The translations under genes were made by a program, and so were the position numbers. From Tepidaquicella sp964564635 (GTDB taxonomy: Bacteria; Bacteroidota; Ignavibacteria; Tepidaquicellales; Tepidaquicellaceae), in NCBI GenBank assembly GCA_964564635.1, contig CAZMAR010000001.1:372001-436000 (forward strand): a stretch of 64,000 nucleotides of DNA. The letters run 5' to 3'. The notes beneath the pieces are model-generated. The model ran no database searches. It was not told the origin of the DNA and was given only the letters and a program-made list of their open reading frames with translations. This document shows positions 26,261 through 35,965 of this stretch, one piece after another (position 1 is the first letter of the stretch; each line of letters opens with the position of its first letter).

Positions 26261-26914
26261 TCAGTAAAGAACTCTTTTAGCTTTAACAAAAGTTCTTGAA
26301 TAGTATTCAGAATTTAAATTTGCAACTGTAACTCCGGTCCTTGAACCAGAATGAGCAAAATAACCATCGCCAAGATAAATACCTACATGTGAAACGCGGT
26401 TTTTGTTCATAGTATCAAAAAACACTAAATCCCCAAATCTTAAATCTTCGGGATTTACATCTTCTCCAACCATAGATTGCTCAAGAGAAGTTCTGGGTAA
26501 AACCAGACCAAAAGCCTGATACATTACAGTTTGAACGAAAGCAGAACAATCAATACCCGATTTAGAAGTACCACCATAAAGATATGGTGTATTAATGTAT
26601 TCAATGATTGCACGCATTAATTCATCACTAAGACCATCGTAATTTAATTCTGATGAAGCTAATGTTCCAGCTAATGAACTCGTAAGAGACTCGAGATTAC
26701 CTTGAATTAGCTCTGTTTCGGTTGGAAAGGTGTTAGTGGCTACTAATTCAGAAGAATTTGTGTAAGCATTAACATCTTTCGAGCTAATACTATTTGGGTT
26801 TTCTTTGGTCCCTTGTTGAGAGAGCTCATAAGAACTGGAACACCCGGTTATTAATCCTATCGCTATGACTAATAGCGTTAAGAGAAATAACCGCAGTGAT
26901 TTTGTTCCTCGCAT
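26261..26914 (-). CDS. NlpC/P60 family cell-wall endopeptidase lipoprotein
   Basis: A 217-residue lipoprotein. ATG 26914 is preceded on the minus strand by AAGGAGAG, so I prefer it over an upstream in-frame start at 26953. The leader ends LITGC (Cys25), a good lipobox. A Ser/Thr-rich linker precedes a C-terminal NlpC/P60 domain with GGTSKSGIDCSAFVQTV (catalytic Cys), LRFGDLVFFDT, RVSHVGIYLGDG (catalytic His) and YFAHSGSRTGV. The family cleaves D-Glu-diaminopimelate bonds in peptidoglycan stem peptides. It is transcribed alone, ending at the terminator at 26202-26242. Confidence 0.92.
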   Translation of the reverse strand: MRGTKSLRLFLLTLLVIAIGLITGCSSSYELSQQGTKENPNSISSKDVNAYTNSSELVATNTFPTETELIQGNLESLTSSLAGTLASSELNYDGLSDELMRAIIEYINTPYLYGGTSKSGIDCSAFVQTVMYQAFGLVLPRTSLEQSMVGEDVNPEDLRFGDLVFFDTMNKNRVSHVGIYLGDGYFAHSGSRTGVTVANLNSEYYSRTFVKAKRVLY

Positions 26915-27514
26915 TATCTCTCCTTTTTTAATTAGACCAATATTAAAGAACAAAACTTATAAAGCAAAATAATAATATCAAATCTTTATGTCAAGAGATA
27001 AAATTAAAAAATTTTAAACTATTAAATATTAAATTTATAACACTTTAAGAGAAGAAAATTAAATTATCGTTAAGAAATGAACTAATTAAATCATTAAATT
27101 GTTTGAGAGTATTAGAAAGAGTTTCATTTCCCCCCTCCTACGGAGCTATTGAAGGGTAAAACCGGATGTAGCTCCGTTTGTTGTTAAAAAAGAAGTAAAA
27201 TTCTTTATAATCACCCCCCAAGTTTATATAAAACTTAAAAATTTAATATTTTTTTAATGTATGGGAAACTTATTACATTGAATTTATTTTAATTATAAAT
27301 TATTTTTAACTGCTAAAAATAAAATTAATTTGTTCTTTCAAAATTATTTAAATTAAATTAAAATATTATAAAAGAGAAAATTTATTCTGTTCTTATCTCT
27401 CAAAAAAAAGTGGTGACTATTTTGGAGACTAAATTGGTGACGATTTTTGTTAGTTTTTACCAGATTATTAAAATTATACCTGCAAAAAACGCAAAAAAAT
27501 GCATAGTTTTGCAC
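26915..27514. other. 600-bp intergenic region between the NlpC/P60 gene and tRNA-Ser
   Basis: Very AT-rich with no supported coding frame. It holds the divergent upstream regions of the lipoprotein gene and the tRNA, one conspicuous GC-richer hairpin (27140-27177, listed separately) and a small inverted repeat AAGTTT-ATATA-AAACTT near 27220. No riboswitch or known small RNA was recognised. Confidence 0.6.
27140..27177. repeat. Isolated hairpin in a long intergenic region
   Basis: ACGGAGCTA (27140-27148) and TAGCTCCGT (27169-27177) are perfect 9-bp complements around a 20-nt loop containing GAAGGGTAAAACCGG, where GG and CC could pair internally. A CCCCCCTCCT run lies just before it. GC content is clearly higher than the surroundings. 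It could be part of a small RNA, a leader structure or a terminator; nothing decides between them. Confidence 0.45.
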
Positions 27515-27601
27515 AGAGAGATGGCTGAGTGGTTGAAAGCGGCGGTCTTGAAAACCGTTGTACCCTTTCGGGTACCGGGGGTTCGAATCCCTCTCTCTCT
27601 G
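27515..27601 (+). tRNA. tRNA-Ser (UGA anticodon)
   Basis: An 87-nt class II tRNA. The acceptor stem AGAGAGA pairs with TCTCTCT and the discriminator is G at 27601. The D arm contains GCTGAGTGGTTGAAAGC. The anticodon stem-loop CGGTCTTGAAAACCG has a UGA anticodon. A long variable arm (GTACCC-TTTC-GGGTAC) identifies serine. The T arm is GGGGG-TTCGAAT-CCCTC. No CCA is encoded. Confidence 0.97.
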
Positions 27602-27758
27602 CTAAAAGATTAAGAGTTTAGTTTCAGGATTTGATGGGATATTAATTGTTCAAAAACCAATAGGAAATATTAATCATCATAAATCATTTCTATTTAGGAA
27701 TGAATGCAGGTATTTGTGGAATTACAAATTATCAACCCTCTATATATGTGTAAGATAA

Positions 27759-27794
27759 TAAACTGATTTTTCAATATTTCAAAAAATCAGTTTA
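27759..27794 (-). terminator. Terminator-like hairpin downstream of the alcohol dehydrogenase gene
   Basis: TAAACTGATTTTT (27759-27771) and AAAAATCAGTTTA (27782-27794) form a perfect 13-bp stem with a 10-nt loop, 25 bp past the stop of the minus-strand dehydrogenase. The A/T-rich arms and poor U-tract make termination efficiency uncertain. Confidence 0.45.
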
Positions 27795-27818
27795 TAAGGA
27801 AATATCAGGAAATCAAAT

Positions 27819-28844
27819 CTAAATAACCAAAACTTTTGCACCACGAATTTTTCTTTGTTTTAATTCCAATAACGCAGAATTGGCATCTTCCAAACTATAA
27901 GTTTGATATTCGGGTTTAATTGGTATTTCGCCTGCTAATTGCAAAAATTCTTCAATATCAGAAGGAGCCACATTAGCAACAGATTTAGTCTCTTTTTCAA
28001 GCCATAAATGTTCAGGATAATCAAGTTTTAAAAGAAAATCTTTATCAATATCTTCTTTTCTAATTGCATTTATTACTAATCTTCCCCCTGGTTTTAAGTT
28101 TTCCAATGCTTTTACCACAGGAGTCCATACAGGGGTAGTATCAATTATAGCGTTTAATTTTTCAGGAGATAAATCGAAAGTATCCCCACTCCAATCTGCT
28201 CCTAATTGTTTTGCAAATTCCCTTTCATTCTCACTTCTTGCAAAAACAAATATTTTAGCCTCAGGAAATTTCTTTTTAACAAGCTTCAGGACAAGATGAG
28301 CCGAAGCTCCAAATCCTGTCAACCCTAAATTTTCACCATTTTTTAATTGTGAAAGTTTAAGTGAACGATAACCAATAGCTCCCGCACACAATAATGGGGC
28401 TGCTTCAGGGTCAGAAAAAATTTCAGGTATTAGAAATGCAGAGGTTTCAGGCACTACCATAAATTCAGCATATCCACCATTAACATCTCTACCTGTTGCT
28501 TTAAAATCATTGCAAAGATTATTATCGCCTCTAATACAGAATTCACATTTTCCACAAGAAGAAAAAAACCATCCAACACCAACTCTGTCATTTAGTTCAA
28601 ACTTTGAAGTATCCTTACCTTTTTGAACCACTCTTCCAACTACCTGATGTCCCAGTACAATGGGAAACTTTGGCGGCGGAGTTCTCCCTTCTATTTCGTC
28701 AATTTCTGTATGGCAAACCCCACAGGCAGAGACCTTTATAAGTAACTCATTATTAGAGGGAATTGGTTCAGGAATTTCTTTCAACACTAAAGGTTCAGAA
28801 TTTGAATTTAGATTACAAATTTTTTCTAATAATAATGCTCTCAT
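27819..28844 (-). CDS. Zinc-dependent medium-chain alcohol dehydrogenase
   Basis: A 341-residue NAD(P)-dependent MDR enzyme. Catalytic zinc ligands are visible as Cys44 in CGVCHTE, His66 in VLGHQVVG and the cysteine in PLLCAGAIGYRSL. The structural zinc lobe has four cysteines in CGKCEFCIRGDNNLC. The nucleotide-binding region carries GFGASAHLVLKL in place of the usual GxGxxG, a variant seen in the subgroup called adh_fam_2. It is likely to oxidise or reduce short-chain alcohols and aldehydes. It stands alone on the minus strand. Confidence 0.9.
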   Translation of the reverse strand: MRALLLEKICNLNSNSEPLVLKEIPEPIPSNNELLIKVSACGVCHTEIDEIEGRTPPPKFPIVLGHQVVGRVVQKGKDTSKFELNDRVGVGWFFSSCGKCEFCIRGDNNLCNDFKATGRDVNGGYAEFMVVPETSAFLIPEIFSDPEAAPLLCAGAIGYRSLKLSQLKNGENLGLTGFGASAHLVLKLVKKKFPEAKIFVFARSENEREFAKQLGADWSGDTFDLSPEKLNAIIDTTPVWTPVVKALENLKPGGRLVINAIRKEDIDKDFLLKLDYPEHLWLEKETKSVANVAPSDIEEFLQLAGEIPIKPEYQTYSLEDANSALLELKQRKIRGAKVLVI

Positions 28845-29013
28845 TAAAAAATGCTTTATTTACAAATATAAAATTAATTCATTTAATTTCAAAAACTAAA
28901 TATTCTGATTATAAAGTTATTATTATAGAAATTTCAATTTACATTGTATTAAAAATACTTCCTTTATTATTAAAGATAAAAAAATAATTTTGTAATATTT
29001 AGCGAAAAATAAT

Positions 29014-29769
29014 TTGAATAGGATAAAAGAGAGTATTGTCTATGGACCTGTACTTTCAAGGAGACTTGGAATCTCCTTAGGGATAAACCTTTTACCCATA
29101 GAAAAAAAAATCTGTTCCCTTGATTGTCTCTATTGTGAATGTGGTTGGACTGAAATACATACAGACAGAGTGAATGAAAATTATAACTTCCCAACCATAG
29201 ATAATATAAAAGAATCACTAATTAACAAAATATTAGAAACAAATATTAGAATTGAACATATAACTTTTGCAGGGAACGGAGAGCCGACACTACATCCAGA
29301 TTTTCCGATTATAGTAGATGAAATTATAAAAATACGAGATAAATTTTTACCAGAGATAAAAATTGCAATTCTATCTAATTCGACAACTTTAAATAATGAT
29401 GATATAAAAAAAGCGATATCAAAATTGAATCTAAGGATAATGAAACTTGATGCAGGAAATGAAGAAACATTTATAAAATGCAACAGACCGTCGGAGAATA
29501 TAAAATTCTCTGATATCGTTAATGGTTTGATGGATTTGAAGGATATAATAATACAATCACTTTTCACAGAAGGACAAAGTGGCAATTATAATGAAAAAAA
29601 TATTTCTGATTGGAAAAAATTAATAATAAAAATACAGCCATCTTTAGTTCAATTATATTCTCTTGACAGAAATTATCCATCAAAAGAAATATTACCAGTA
29701 ACACAAGATAAACTGAAAAAAATTCAAAATGAACTTATGAATTATAAAATAAAATCTGAAGTATATTGA
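29014..29769 (+). CDS. Radical SAM protein (COG0731-like)
   Basis: A 251-residue iron-sulfur protein. The start is TTG 29014 (no ATG is available before the conserved region). The N-terminal VYGPVLSRRLGISLGINLLP is typical of this subfamily. The CxxxCxxC cluster motif is CSLDCLYC (Cys34, 38, 41), followed by the SAM-binding GEP motif in FAGNGEPTLHPDF, the beta-strand ILSNST and a core ending near residue 250. Its substrate is unknown. It overlaps the EamA transporter gene by 4 bp (TTGA), so the two are translationally coupled. Confidence 0.88.
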   Translation: MNRIKESIVYGPVLSRRLGISLGINLLPIEKKICSLDCLYCECGWTEIHTDRVNENYNFPTIDNIKESLINKILETNIRIEHITFAGNGEPTLHPDFPIIVDEIIKIRDKFLPEIKIAILSNSTTLNNDDIKKAISKLNLRIMKLDAGNEETFIKCNRPSENIKFSDIVNGLMDLKDIIIQSLFTEGQSGNYNEKNISDWKKLIIKIQPSLVQLYSLDRNYPSKEILPVTQDKLKKIQNELMNYKIKSEVY

Positions 29770-30647
29770 AAAATCAAAAAAATACTCCTTCAAAAGTTTT
29801 ACTTTATATATTATTAATAATAGGAGTAATTATACTCGGTTTTTCTGCAATTTTTGTGAAATGGGCAAATGCTCCCGGAAGCGTTACAGCATTTTACAGA
29901 ATACTTTTTGCGTTGATTGTAATTTCTCTTCCAGTCTTTATCAATTTTAAAAAGAAAAAGATTGAATCAAACAGAAAAGGTATTATCTTTGCATTATTAG
30001 GTGGTTTCTTCTTTGGAACAGACCTTGTTTTATGGTCAACTGGAGTACAAATAGGTGGAATGACAAATCCAACTTTAATGGCAAATACTGCTCCAATATG
30101 GGTGGGTTTAGGTGCAATGATAATTTTTAGAGAAAAATTAAAATTCTTTTTTTGGTTTGGGTTATTTATTGCTCTTCTGGGTACAATTCTTGTTTTAGGG
30201 CAGGATTTACAGCGGGCAAGAGAATTTGGTACAGGAACTATTCTTGGGTTATTGGCGGGTTTTTTTTATGGAGCATATTACCTTGCTACTCAGAAAGGTA
30301 GAGAACACCTTAATACTCTAAGTTTCTTCTGGTATTCGGCGATTGGGTCTTTAATTGCACCTGCAATAGCTGTTGTGGTTTTTAGGTTTCCATTCTTGAA
30401 TTACCCTTTATTCACATGGATTAACTTCCTTGCTTTAGGGATTGTTGTTCAGGTTATTGGCTGGTTAATTTTAAATTATGTACAGGGACATATACCCGCT
30501 TCTATAATTGCTCCAACCCTACTGGGACAACCAGTTGTAACTGCAATTATTTCATTTATCTTTTTAGGAGAACTATTTAATATCTATGACATTATTGGTG
30601 GTCTTGCTGTTCTTGCTGGAATTTTTATTATACATAAAAGCAAGTAA
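29766..30647 (+). CDS. EamA/DMT-family membrane transporter
   Basis: A 293-residue inner-membrane protein with about ten hydrophobic helices arranged as two EamA repeats. The first (about 12-140) contains FVKWANAPGSVTAFYRILFA, and the second (about 155-290) contains LGLLAGFFYGAYYLATQKG and ends EL-x-x-x-YDIIGGLAVLAGIFI. These proteins export or import small metabolites such as amino acids. The start is TTG 29766, inside the stop region of the radical SAM gene. The substrate is not deducible, but the coupling suggests a link with the product of the radical SAM enzyme. Confidence 0.88.
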   Translation: MKNQKNTPSKVLLYILLIIGVIILGFSAIFVKWANAPGSVTAFYRILFALIVISLPVFINFKKKKIESNRKGIIFALLGGFFFGTDLVLWSTGVQIGGMTNPTLMANTAPIWVGLGAMIIFREKLKFFFWFGLFIALLGTILVLGQDLQRAREFGTGTILGLLAGFFYGAYYLATQKGREHLNTLSFFWYSAIGSLIAPAIAVVVFRFPFLNYPLFTWINFLALGIVVQVIGWLILNYVQGHIPASIIAPTLLGQPVVTAIISFIFLGELFNIYDIIGGLAVLAGIFIIHKSK

Positions 30648-30684
30648 GAATTAATTTGGGGATTATTTTTCTATCGATAATAAT

Positions 30685-32652
30685 TTACTTTCCTTGAATT
30701 ACATTTATTAGAATTTGTTTTGTTGCCCCAGCAATACTTAAATTACCACGAGGTCTTACTCCTTCATTAACTTCACTAAATAAAATTTCTATTTCAGATA
30801 AATTTCCGTTTCTCTTATTTATATCTGAATATAAAATATAACTAAAATCGATATAATCTTTTGTAATAAAGACTTTATAGATATCTTCCCCTAATTTTGT
30901 ATTCTTGAATTTTTTTTCGATAACTCCACCTGGTTCAATATAATATTGACTGAGATTTTCATTTGGTTTGGGAATGATCTGTTTTATTGAATCATCTGGT
31001 TGTACATTCAATAAAGTAATATAACCCGGTCGCTTTCCTGTATTTTTTATATTAATTACTATAGTATCAAGAAAATTGGATTCCTGAACTGCCTGATTGC
31101 TTTCTGTTCCTTTAGAAATATTTTTTATTTTTACTTCCACATTATAAAATTCATTACTCATATCAAATCCGATGAGTAAATCCTTTTTATATAAATTTTT
31201 TAACTTTGTTTTAATTTCTTCTGGTGAGTCAAAGGAAGAAGCAAGAAAAGAACTTATAAATTTTAGTTGATTTCCAGACCTATATAAGAATATTGAATCC
31301 GTGATTTCTATACGATTGGGGTTAATATTGCTTAGAATATAATCCGGATTTTGATTGTTTTCTTCAAAGTATTTTAAAGTTGAAAGACGATTTACAATTG
31401 AATTTTTCAAAGATTCATCTGTGTTTTCAAATGCAACAAAAAGTTTTTTAGCAATAATCCCCTCTTTCAAAATAAAAAGATGATATTTTCCTAAATCAGA
31501 TTCAAATAATTTATTAACATCCGCTATTCTAATTAAAGACTGAAAATTATCAGCATCATAAATCAAACCTGTTGTAATTGGTATAGATAATTCAGGATTT
31601 TTAACATCTTCATTAAAAATACCAACAAGTGTACTATCACTCAATCCTGTCATCCTACCCCCATTGACAATATACTCCCCATAAATGTTTTTGTCAGTAA
31701 TTTTAAAATAGGGTTCAGTTGGTAATAATTTATCTGAAAATACAATATTATCAATATTACCTTCGATTAAAGGGATTTGAGAAAGTCGTGCTTTAAATTT
31801 CATATAAGAATAAACCCGGTCATAAATTTCCCTGTATGTTTCATTCCCGTTTATTCTTGAAAAAGCAAAAGATAATGCATAGCTAAGAGAACCATAAAAA
31901 TTTTTACCATCAGTAACCTCCTTGCTCCTTTCATTATTTCTTGAAGAAGTAAAAATAACAATCCCTGCCAATGAATTATTATCCACCTCAATATTTGCTT
32001 CAGAACTTTTGAATATACCAGTTGATTTATCTGGACTCGTCATTAAATTTGAAATCTTTTCTTTATAATCAGGTGGACTAAAAATATCATCTATACCCCT
32101 ATAAAATTCTGAGTTTCTCGCAATAGTTCCACTATAGCAAGCATCAACAAAAAAAATTATATTTCCTTTAGGACCAATTTTTTTTCTCAACTTAATTAAA
32201 TATTCCCCTATTTCATCATCTCTCAAATGATTTTCACCTTTATAAAAATCAGACCACTGCTGATATGCATCATAAGGTATTAAAGCTTCATCGGCAAAAT
32301 CGCTTTCATCACCGTTATCATCATAAATTCTCTGCCCATGTCCAGAGAAGTGAATTACAACAACATCACCCTCACCAGACTCAATTAATAAATTTTCTAA
32401 TGAATTTATAATTCCTTTCTTTGTTGCAAGGGAATCCTCTAAAACTTTAATATTATTTTCTTTAAAACCCTGTGATAATAAAATATTTTTTATTAATGGT
32501 ACATCGTTACAGGAATGTATTTCCCTCCAATTATTATCTTTATATTTAGAAATAGCAATAATCAGACCACGCTTCTCCTGTGCATAATTGCAGGAAATAG
32601 AGAGAAATATAATCAACATTAAAATTAATATTCTACCAAATCTGGTAATCAT
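30685..32652 (-). CDS. Exported metacaspase/orthocaspase-like C14 peptidase with DUF4384-like C-terminal region
   Basis: A 655-residue protein with a signal peptide (ILILMLIIFLSISCNYAQ); a Cys at 21 makes lipid anchoring possible but not canonical. Residues about 27-310 form a caspase-hemoglobinase fold, with catalytic His105 in HFSGHGQ, the acidic loop DDNGDESDFADEALIPYD (about 111-128) as in Ca-dependent metacaspases, DDE at 145-147 and catalytic Cys172 in FVDACYSG. The C-terminal half is beta-rich. Its segment GYITLLNVQPDDSIKQIIPK near residue 550 resembles DUF4384, often fused to bacterial caspases. It overlaps the WD40-caspase gene by 20 bp and is the last gene of the three-gene cassette. 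Arg/Lys specificity is inferred from the family. Confidence 0.88.
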   Translation of the reverse strand: MITRFGRILILMLIIFLSISCNYAQEKRGLIIAISKYKDNNWREIHSCNDVPLIKNILLSQGFKENNIKVLEDSLATKKGIINSLENLLIESGEGDVVVIHFSGHGQRIYDDNGDESDFADEALIPYDAYQQWSDFYKGENHLRDDEIGEYLIKLRKKIGPKGNIIFFVDACYSGTIARNSEFYRGIDDIFSPPDYKEKISNLMTSPDKSTGIFKSSEANIEVDNNSLAGIVIFTSSRNNERSKEVTDGKNFYGSLSYALSFAFSRINGNETYREIYDRVYSYMKFKARLSQIPLIEGNIDNIVFSDKLLPTEPYFKITDKNIYGEYIVNGGRMTGLSDSTLVGIFNEDVKNPELSIPITTGLIYDADNFQSLIRIADVNKLFESDLGKYHLFILKEGIIAKKLFVAFENTDESLKNSIVNRLSTLKYFEENNQNPDYILSNINPNRIEITDSIFLYRSGNQLKFISSFLASSFDSPEEIKTKLKNLYKKDLLIGFDMSNEFYNVEVKIKNISKGTESNQAVQESNFLDTIVINIKNTGKRPGYITLLNVQPDDSIKQIIPKPNENLSQYYIEPGGVIEKKFKNTKLGEDIYKVFITKDYIDFSYILYSDINKRNGNLSEIEILFSEVNEGVRPRGNLSIAGATKQILINVIQGK

Positions 32653-35600
32653 AATCCATATTTTCTTTTCTTACTGTTGGTTTTTGCCCATTATGAGTCA
32701 ATTTTTTTACATTTTCAATTATGTATTCTTTTAATTCATTTACAAAAATTTTTTTATCTCTATTTAAATCGGCTTCTAAATATTTAATTCCTTTTATTAT
32801 TGAATATGTGAAAACTCCATTTTTTAATTCCGGTGATTCAAGTGCATAAGATAAACCGCTTGCAGCAGAAATTACCACTGTTCCAGTGGATCTTGAAATA
32901 TCGTTAAATATCTCCTTCATAAACTCATAAACAGATTTACTCTTTTCTTTATTTATATTTTCAGATGTTATTTCATCACCTCTTATACTTCTTTGAACAA
33001 CAAGATTGAATCCTGTAGTATCCGATTTATTTTTCAAATCACTAAAACTTTTATATTCATCTTCATCTAAATCTCCTGAATGACAGGAGTCCATAAAGAG
33101 TAATTTTATTCGTGCCTTTATACCATCAAATAAAGATTCTATTTCATCAAAATTTATACCATTCATTGCTGGATTTTCAAAATTTATATTGTAGGTCCCA
33201 AAATAATAATTCCCGTTTTTGTCAAGTAAACCGTGACCAGCAAAAAAGACAATAACCACATCATTTACTTTTGTATTTAAAAGAACTTTTTTCAAAGATA
33301 AAATATTTTCTTTCGTTACCTGTGAGTCTAACAGTGTAATAACATTAACATTATTAAATTTATTTTTAAATTTGTCAGATGAAAATAATTCTGATATATC
33401 TTTTGCATCTTTTGAAGCATAGTCAAGTTTTCTACTGTTATCAAGATAATTTGAAACACCCACAGAAATAATATATAGGTCAGGTTTTATTTCTTTTGTT
33501 GAATATATTACTATAGTTTCTTTTAATGATTCTATTGCTTTTTCATTAACACAATAAACTTCTATTTTATTTCTTCCAGATGAAAGTTCTACAGGAATTT
33601 TAGTCCTGAATTGCTTGAGTTTCTTATCTTCAGAATCGAGAACGATTTTCTTATATGGAACATTATTAACCGAAACAGAAATTTCCTTTAGTGAGAAATT
33701 ACTATCAATAGCATAGAATTCAAGATTAAAAATATCGCTTTCGCAGATTGGAGTTATATTTTCATTGGTTATTTTAATTTGAGGAATACTTTTTATATTC
33801 TGTGGCTTTAAATCAATGAATCCTGATTTTTTCAATCTTTTTTCGTATGCTTTCCTGTACATTTCAATTTCTTCTTTACTTAATATTCCAATCCTTTCAT
33901 ATACTAAATCTGGTCTGTTAAATATCAAATCAAATTGTTCAAATGAATAAGCTTTATCCCCTATCCTGAATGCTATTGCTTTATAACCGTTTTTTGAGAC
34001 AGTATAATAATTTTCAGGAATTATAGATAGGTAATCATTAACACCAACAGAAATAAAAGTAGCAAGCTTTTTAAAATTTATAATATCCCATATTTTTATA
34101 CTACCATCGGACCCCCCAGCAATTAGGAATCTTTTATCGTTTGAAATATCTATTTTTAGAATAGTAGCATCATTGCTAAAGATTTTTTCATATGAATTAT
34201 TTTCTGAACTAAATAAATATATATCACCATTCCAATCAGATGCAATAATCCTATCATCAATAAATTTTAAACAGGTAATCAAAGAATTATCATATTTAAT
34301 AAACTTTTCAAGATTAAAATTATTACTGTTATAAATATAAATACCTTTACCTGCAGAATAAATAGAGATTAAATCATTTTTAACATCAATCGACATAACG
34401 ACACCATCAATTTCCTTAAATACTTTAACTAAATTACCACTCAAGTAATTATAAACTCGTGCTGTCCTATCAAAACTACCAACAACAATAGAACTGGTAT
34501 TAGAAAAAAATTTTAATGCCCTGATTGTACTATTACTACACTGAAAGGAATTAATCAGTTTATTACTTTCTATGTCAATAACATAAACTTTATCAGAAGC
34601 AAAAGCCAGTTTTTTATTATCATCGGAGAAATCCACAGAATATATTGCAGACTGAGAAAAGTTGTATTTATAATAAGTCCTTTTTGCATTATCAATAAGA
34701 TATAAATCGCCTGCAGATGTACCAACCGCAGAGTAAGTTCCGTCCTTAGAAGAGGATGCTGAATAAACTTCGTTATCGAAATTAATAGAATTTTGAATTT
34801 TACAATAAGCTAAATCCCACCAAAATAAATTTTTACCTGCAACTGATATAAAAGATTTAGAATCCGGGAGAAAATTAACAGATATTACCCAATTAAAATC
34901 ATTTGAAATATTTTTTACAATTTTCTTATTACCAATATCAAAGAAAGAAATGCTTTTTGCATCAGGTATAGAAAATATACATATTTTATCATCGGGTGTT
35001 ATTGCTATTGAATAAACAAATTTTTTAAATTCAGATATATTATCATTTTCTATCGTACCATTATCACAATTAATTTCTATTAAACCACCTGACCATACAG
35101 AAGCAAATAATTTTTTACAATTATTTGTAAATTTTCCTCTTGTAAAAATTGGAGAGTCAATGATAAATTTTTTTTCTAATTTTAAATCAGAAACATTCCA
35201 AATTTGAACTTCGTTTTGAAAAACATTTATTTTTAATACATAAAGATACTTTTCGTCGTTTGAAATATTTAAAGAAACAATTTCACCTTCTGTACTATCT
35301 AAAATGGAAATATTATTTTCATCAAAATCAATCATACCAGTGTTTCCATTTTCACAAGCAAAAATTAAAAAATCATTTTTTGATGATAAATCGATTAATT
35401 TAATAGCAGAAGGTAATTTATATTTTCTTTTGATTTCTTTACCTCTCAAGTCCCAGATAACAATACTTGAGTCTGAATAGCAGGCAGCAATTTTATTTTC
35501 ACCATTGAAAAATTTAATATCATTAACAAGACAGAAAGGAAGAGCATTATCACTTTTTTTTGATAAACTATAAATAACATTACCACTTAAATCAAAAATA

Positions 35601-35965
35601 GTAATATTGCCAAAATAATCTCCAGTTGCAAATTTATAATCAACATTTGAAGCTGCAATTGAATTTATCCCCCCTTTCGAATTCTGGCAATAGCGGAGAA
35701 TATTCCCTGAATAAATATCATAAATAATTAAACCATTCTGCTCGTCAGTCTTTTCAAAATATTTATATGGCAAATCAGAGAATTCACTACCAATAAGGGA
35801 ATTAATATCAGCCCCACTTGTAATTAAATATCTTCCATCAAAAGAAACATCCATTAACAAAGCTCCTGAACTATGACCATTTTGAACCACCAATTCAGGA
35901 TTTTGAGCAAATACTGAGATACAGGCGAATATGAAAAGAAGAAAAGAGGTTTTGTTAATTTTCAT
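32633..35965 (-). CDS. Exported WD40-repeat protein with C-terminal caspase-like (C14) domain
   Basis: An 1110-residue protein. The signal peptide (FLLFIFACISVFAQ) is followed by about 12-14 WD40-type blades (about 25-640), with elements such as SDSSIVIWDLRGKEI and GGSDGSIKIWDIINFKKL. A short helical linker (690-715), an Ig-like domain (about 725-822) and a caspase-like domain (about 828-1110) come next. Catalytic residues are His911 in FFAGHGLL and Cys961 in FMDSCHSGD. The WD40 part is probably a sensor or scaffold for activating the protease, by analogy with WD40-caspase proteins of other bacteria. All upstream and downstream partners overlap it (11 and 20 bp), so the three genes are translated as a unit. 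Export of such an architecture is the notable point. Confidence 0.88.
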   Translation of the reverse strand: MKINKTSFLLFIFACISVFAQNPELVVQNGHSSGALLMDVSFDGRYLITSGADINSLIGSEFSDLPYKYFEKTDEQNGLIIYDIYSGNILRYCQNSKGGINSIAASNVDYKFATGDYFGNITIFDLSGNVIYSLSKKSDNALPFCLVNDIKFFNGENKIAACYSDSSIVIWDLRGKEIKRKYKLPSAIKLIDLSSKNDFLIFACENGNTGMIDFDENNISILDSTEGEIVSLNISNDEKYLYVLKINVFQNEVQIWNVSDLKLEKKFIIDSPIFTRGKFTNNCKKLFASVWSGGLIEINCDNGTIENDNISEFKKFVYSIAITPDDKICIFSIPDAKSISFFDIGNKKIVKNISNDFNWVISVNFLPDSKSFISVAGKNLFWWDLAYCKIQNSINFDNEVYSASSSKDGTYSAVGTSAGDLYLIDNAKRTYYKYNFSQSAIYSVDFSDDNKKLAFASDKVYVIDIESNKLINSFQCSNSTIRALKFFSNTSSIVVGSFDRTARVYNYLSGNLVKVFKEIDGVVMSIDVKNDLISIYSAGKGIYIYNSNNFNLEKFIKYDNSLITCLKFIDDRIIASDWNGDIYLFSSENNSYEKIFSNDATILKIDISNDKRFLIAGGSDGSIKIWDIINFKKLATFISVGVNDYLSIIPENYYTVSKNGYKAIAFRIGDKAYSFEQFDLIFNRPDLVYERIGILSKEEIEMYRKAYEKRLKKSGFIDLKPQNIKSIPQIKITNENITPICESDIFNLEFYAIDSNFSLKEISVSVNNVPYKKIVLDSEDKKLKQFRTKIPVELSSGRNKIEVYCVNEKAIESLKETIVIYSTKEIKPDLYIISVGVSNYLDNSRKLDYASKDAKDISELFSSDKFKNKFNNVNVITLLDSQVTKENILSLKKVLLNTKVNDVVIVFFAGHGLLDKNGNYYFGTYNINFENPAMNGINFDEIESLFDGIKARIKLLFMDSCHSGDLDEDEYKSFSDLKNKSDTTGFNLVVQRSIRGDEITSENINKEKSKSVYEFMKEIFNDISRSTGTVVISAASGLSYALESPELKNGVFTYSIIKGIKYLEADLNRDKKIFVNELKEYIIENVKKLTHNGQKPTVRKENMDYDYQIW

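Noticed and set aside
27410..27613. A 67-codon open frame over the tRNA-Ser gene
   Set aside because: It is the tRNA sequence read as protein; the tRNA structure explains the bases fully.
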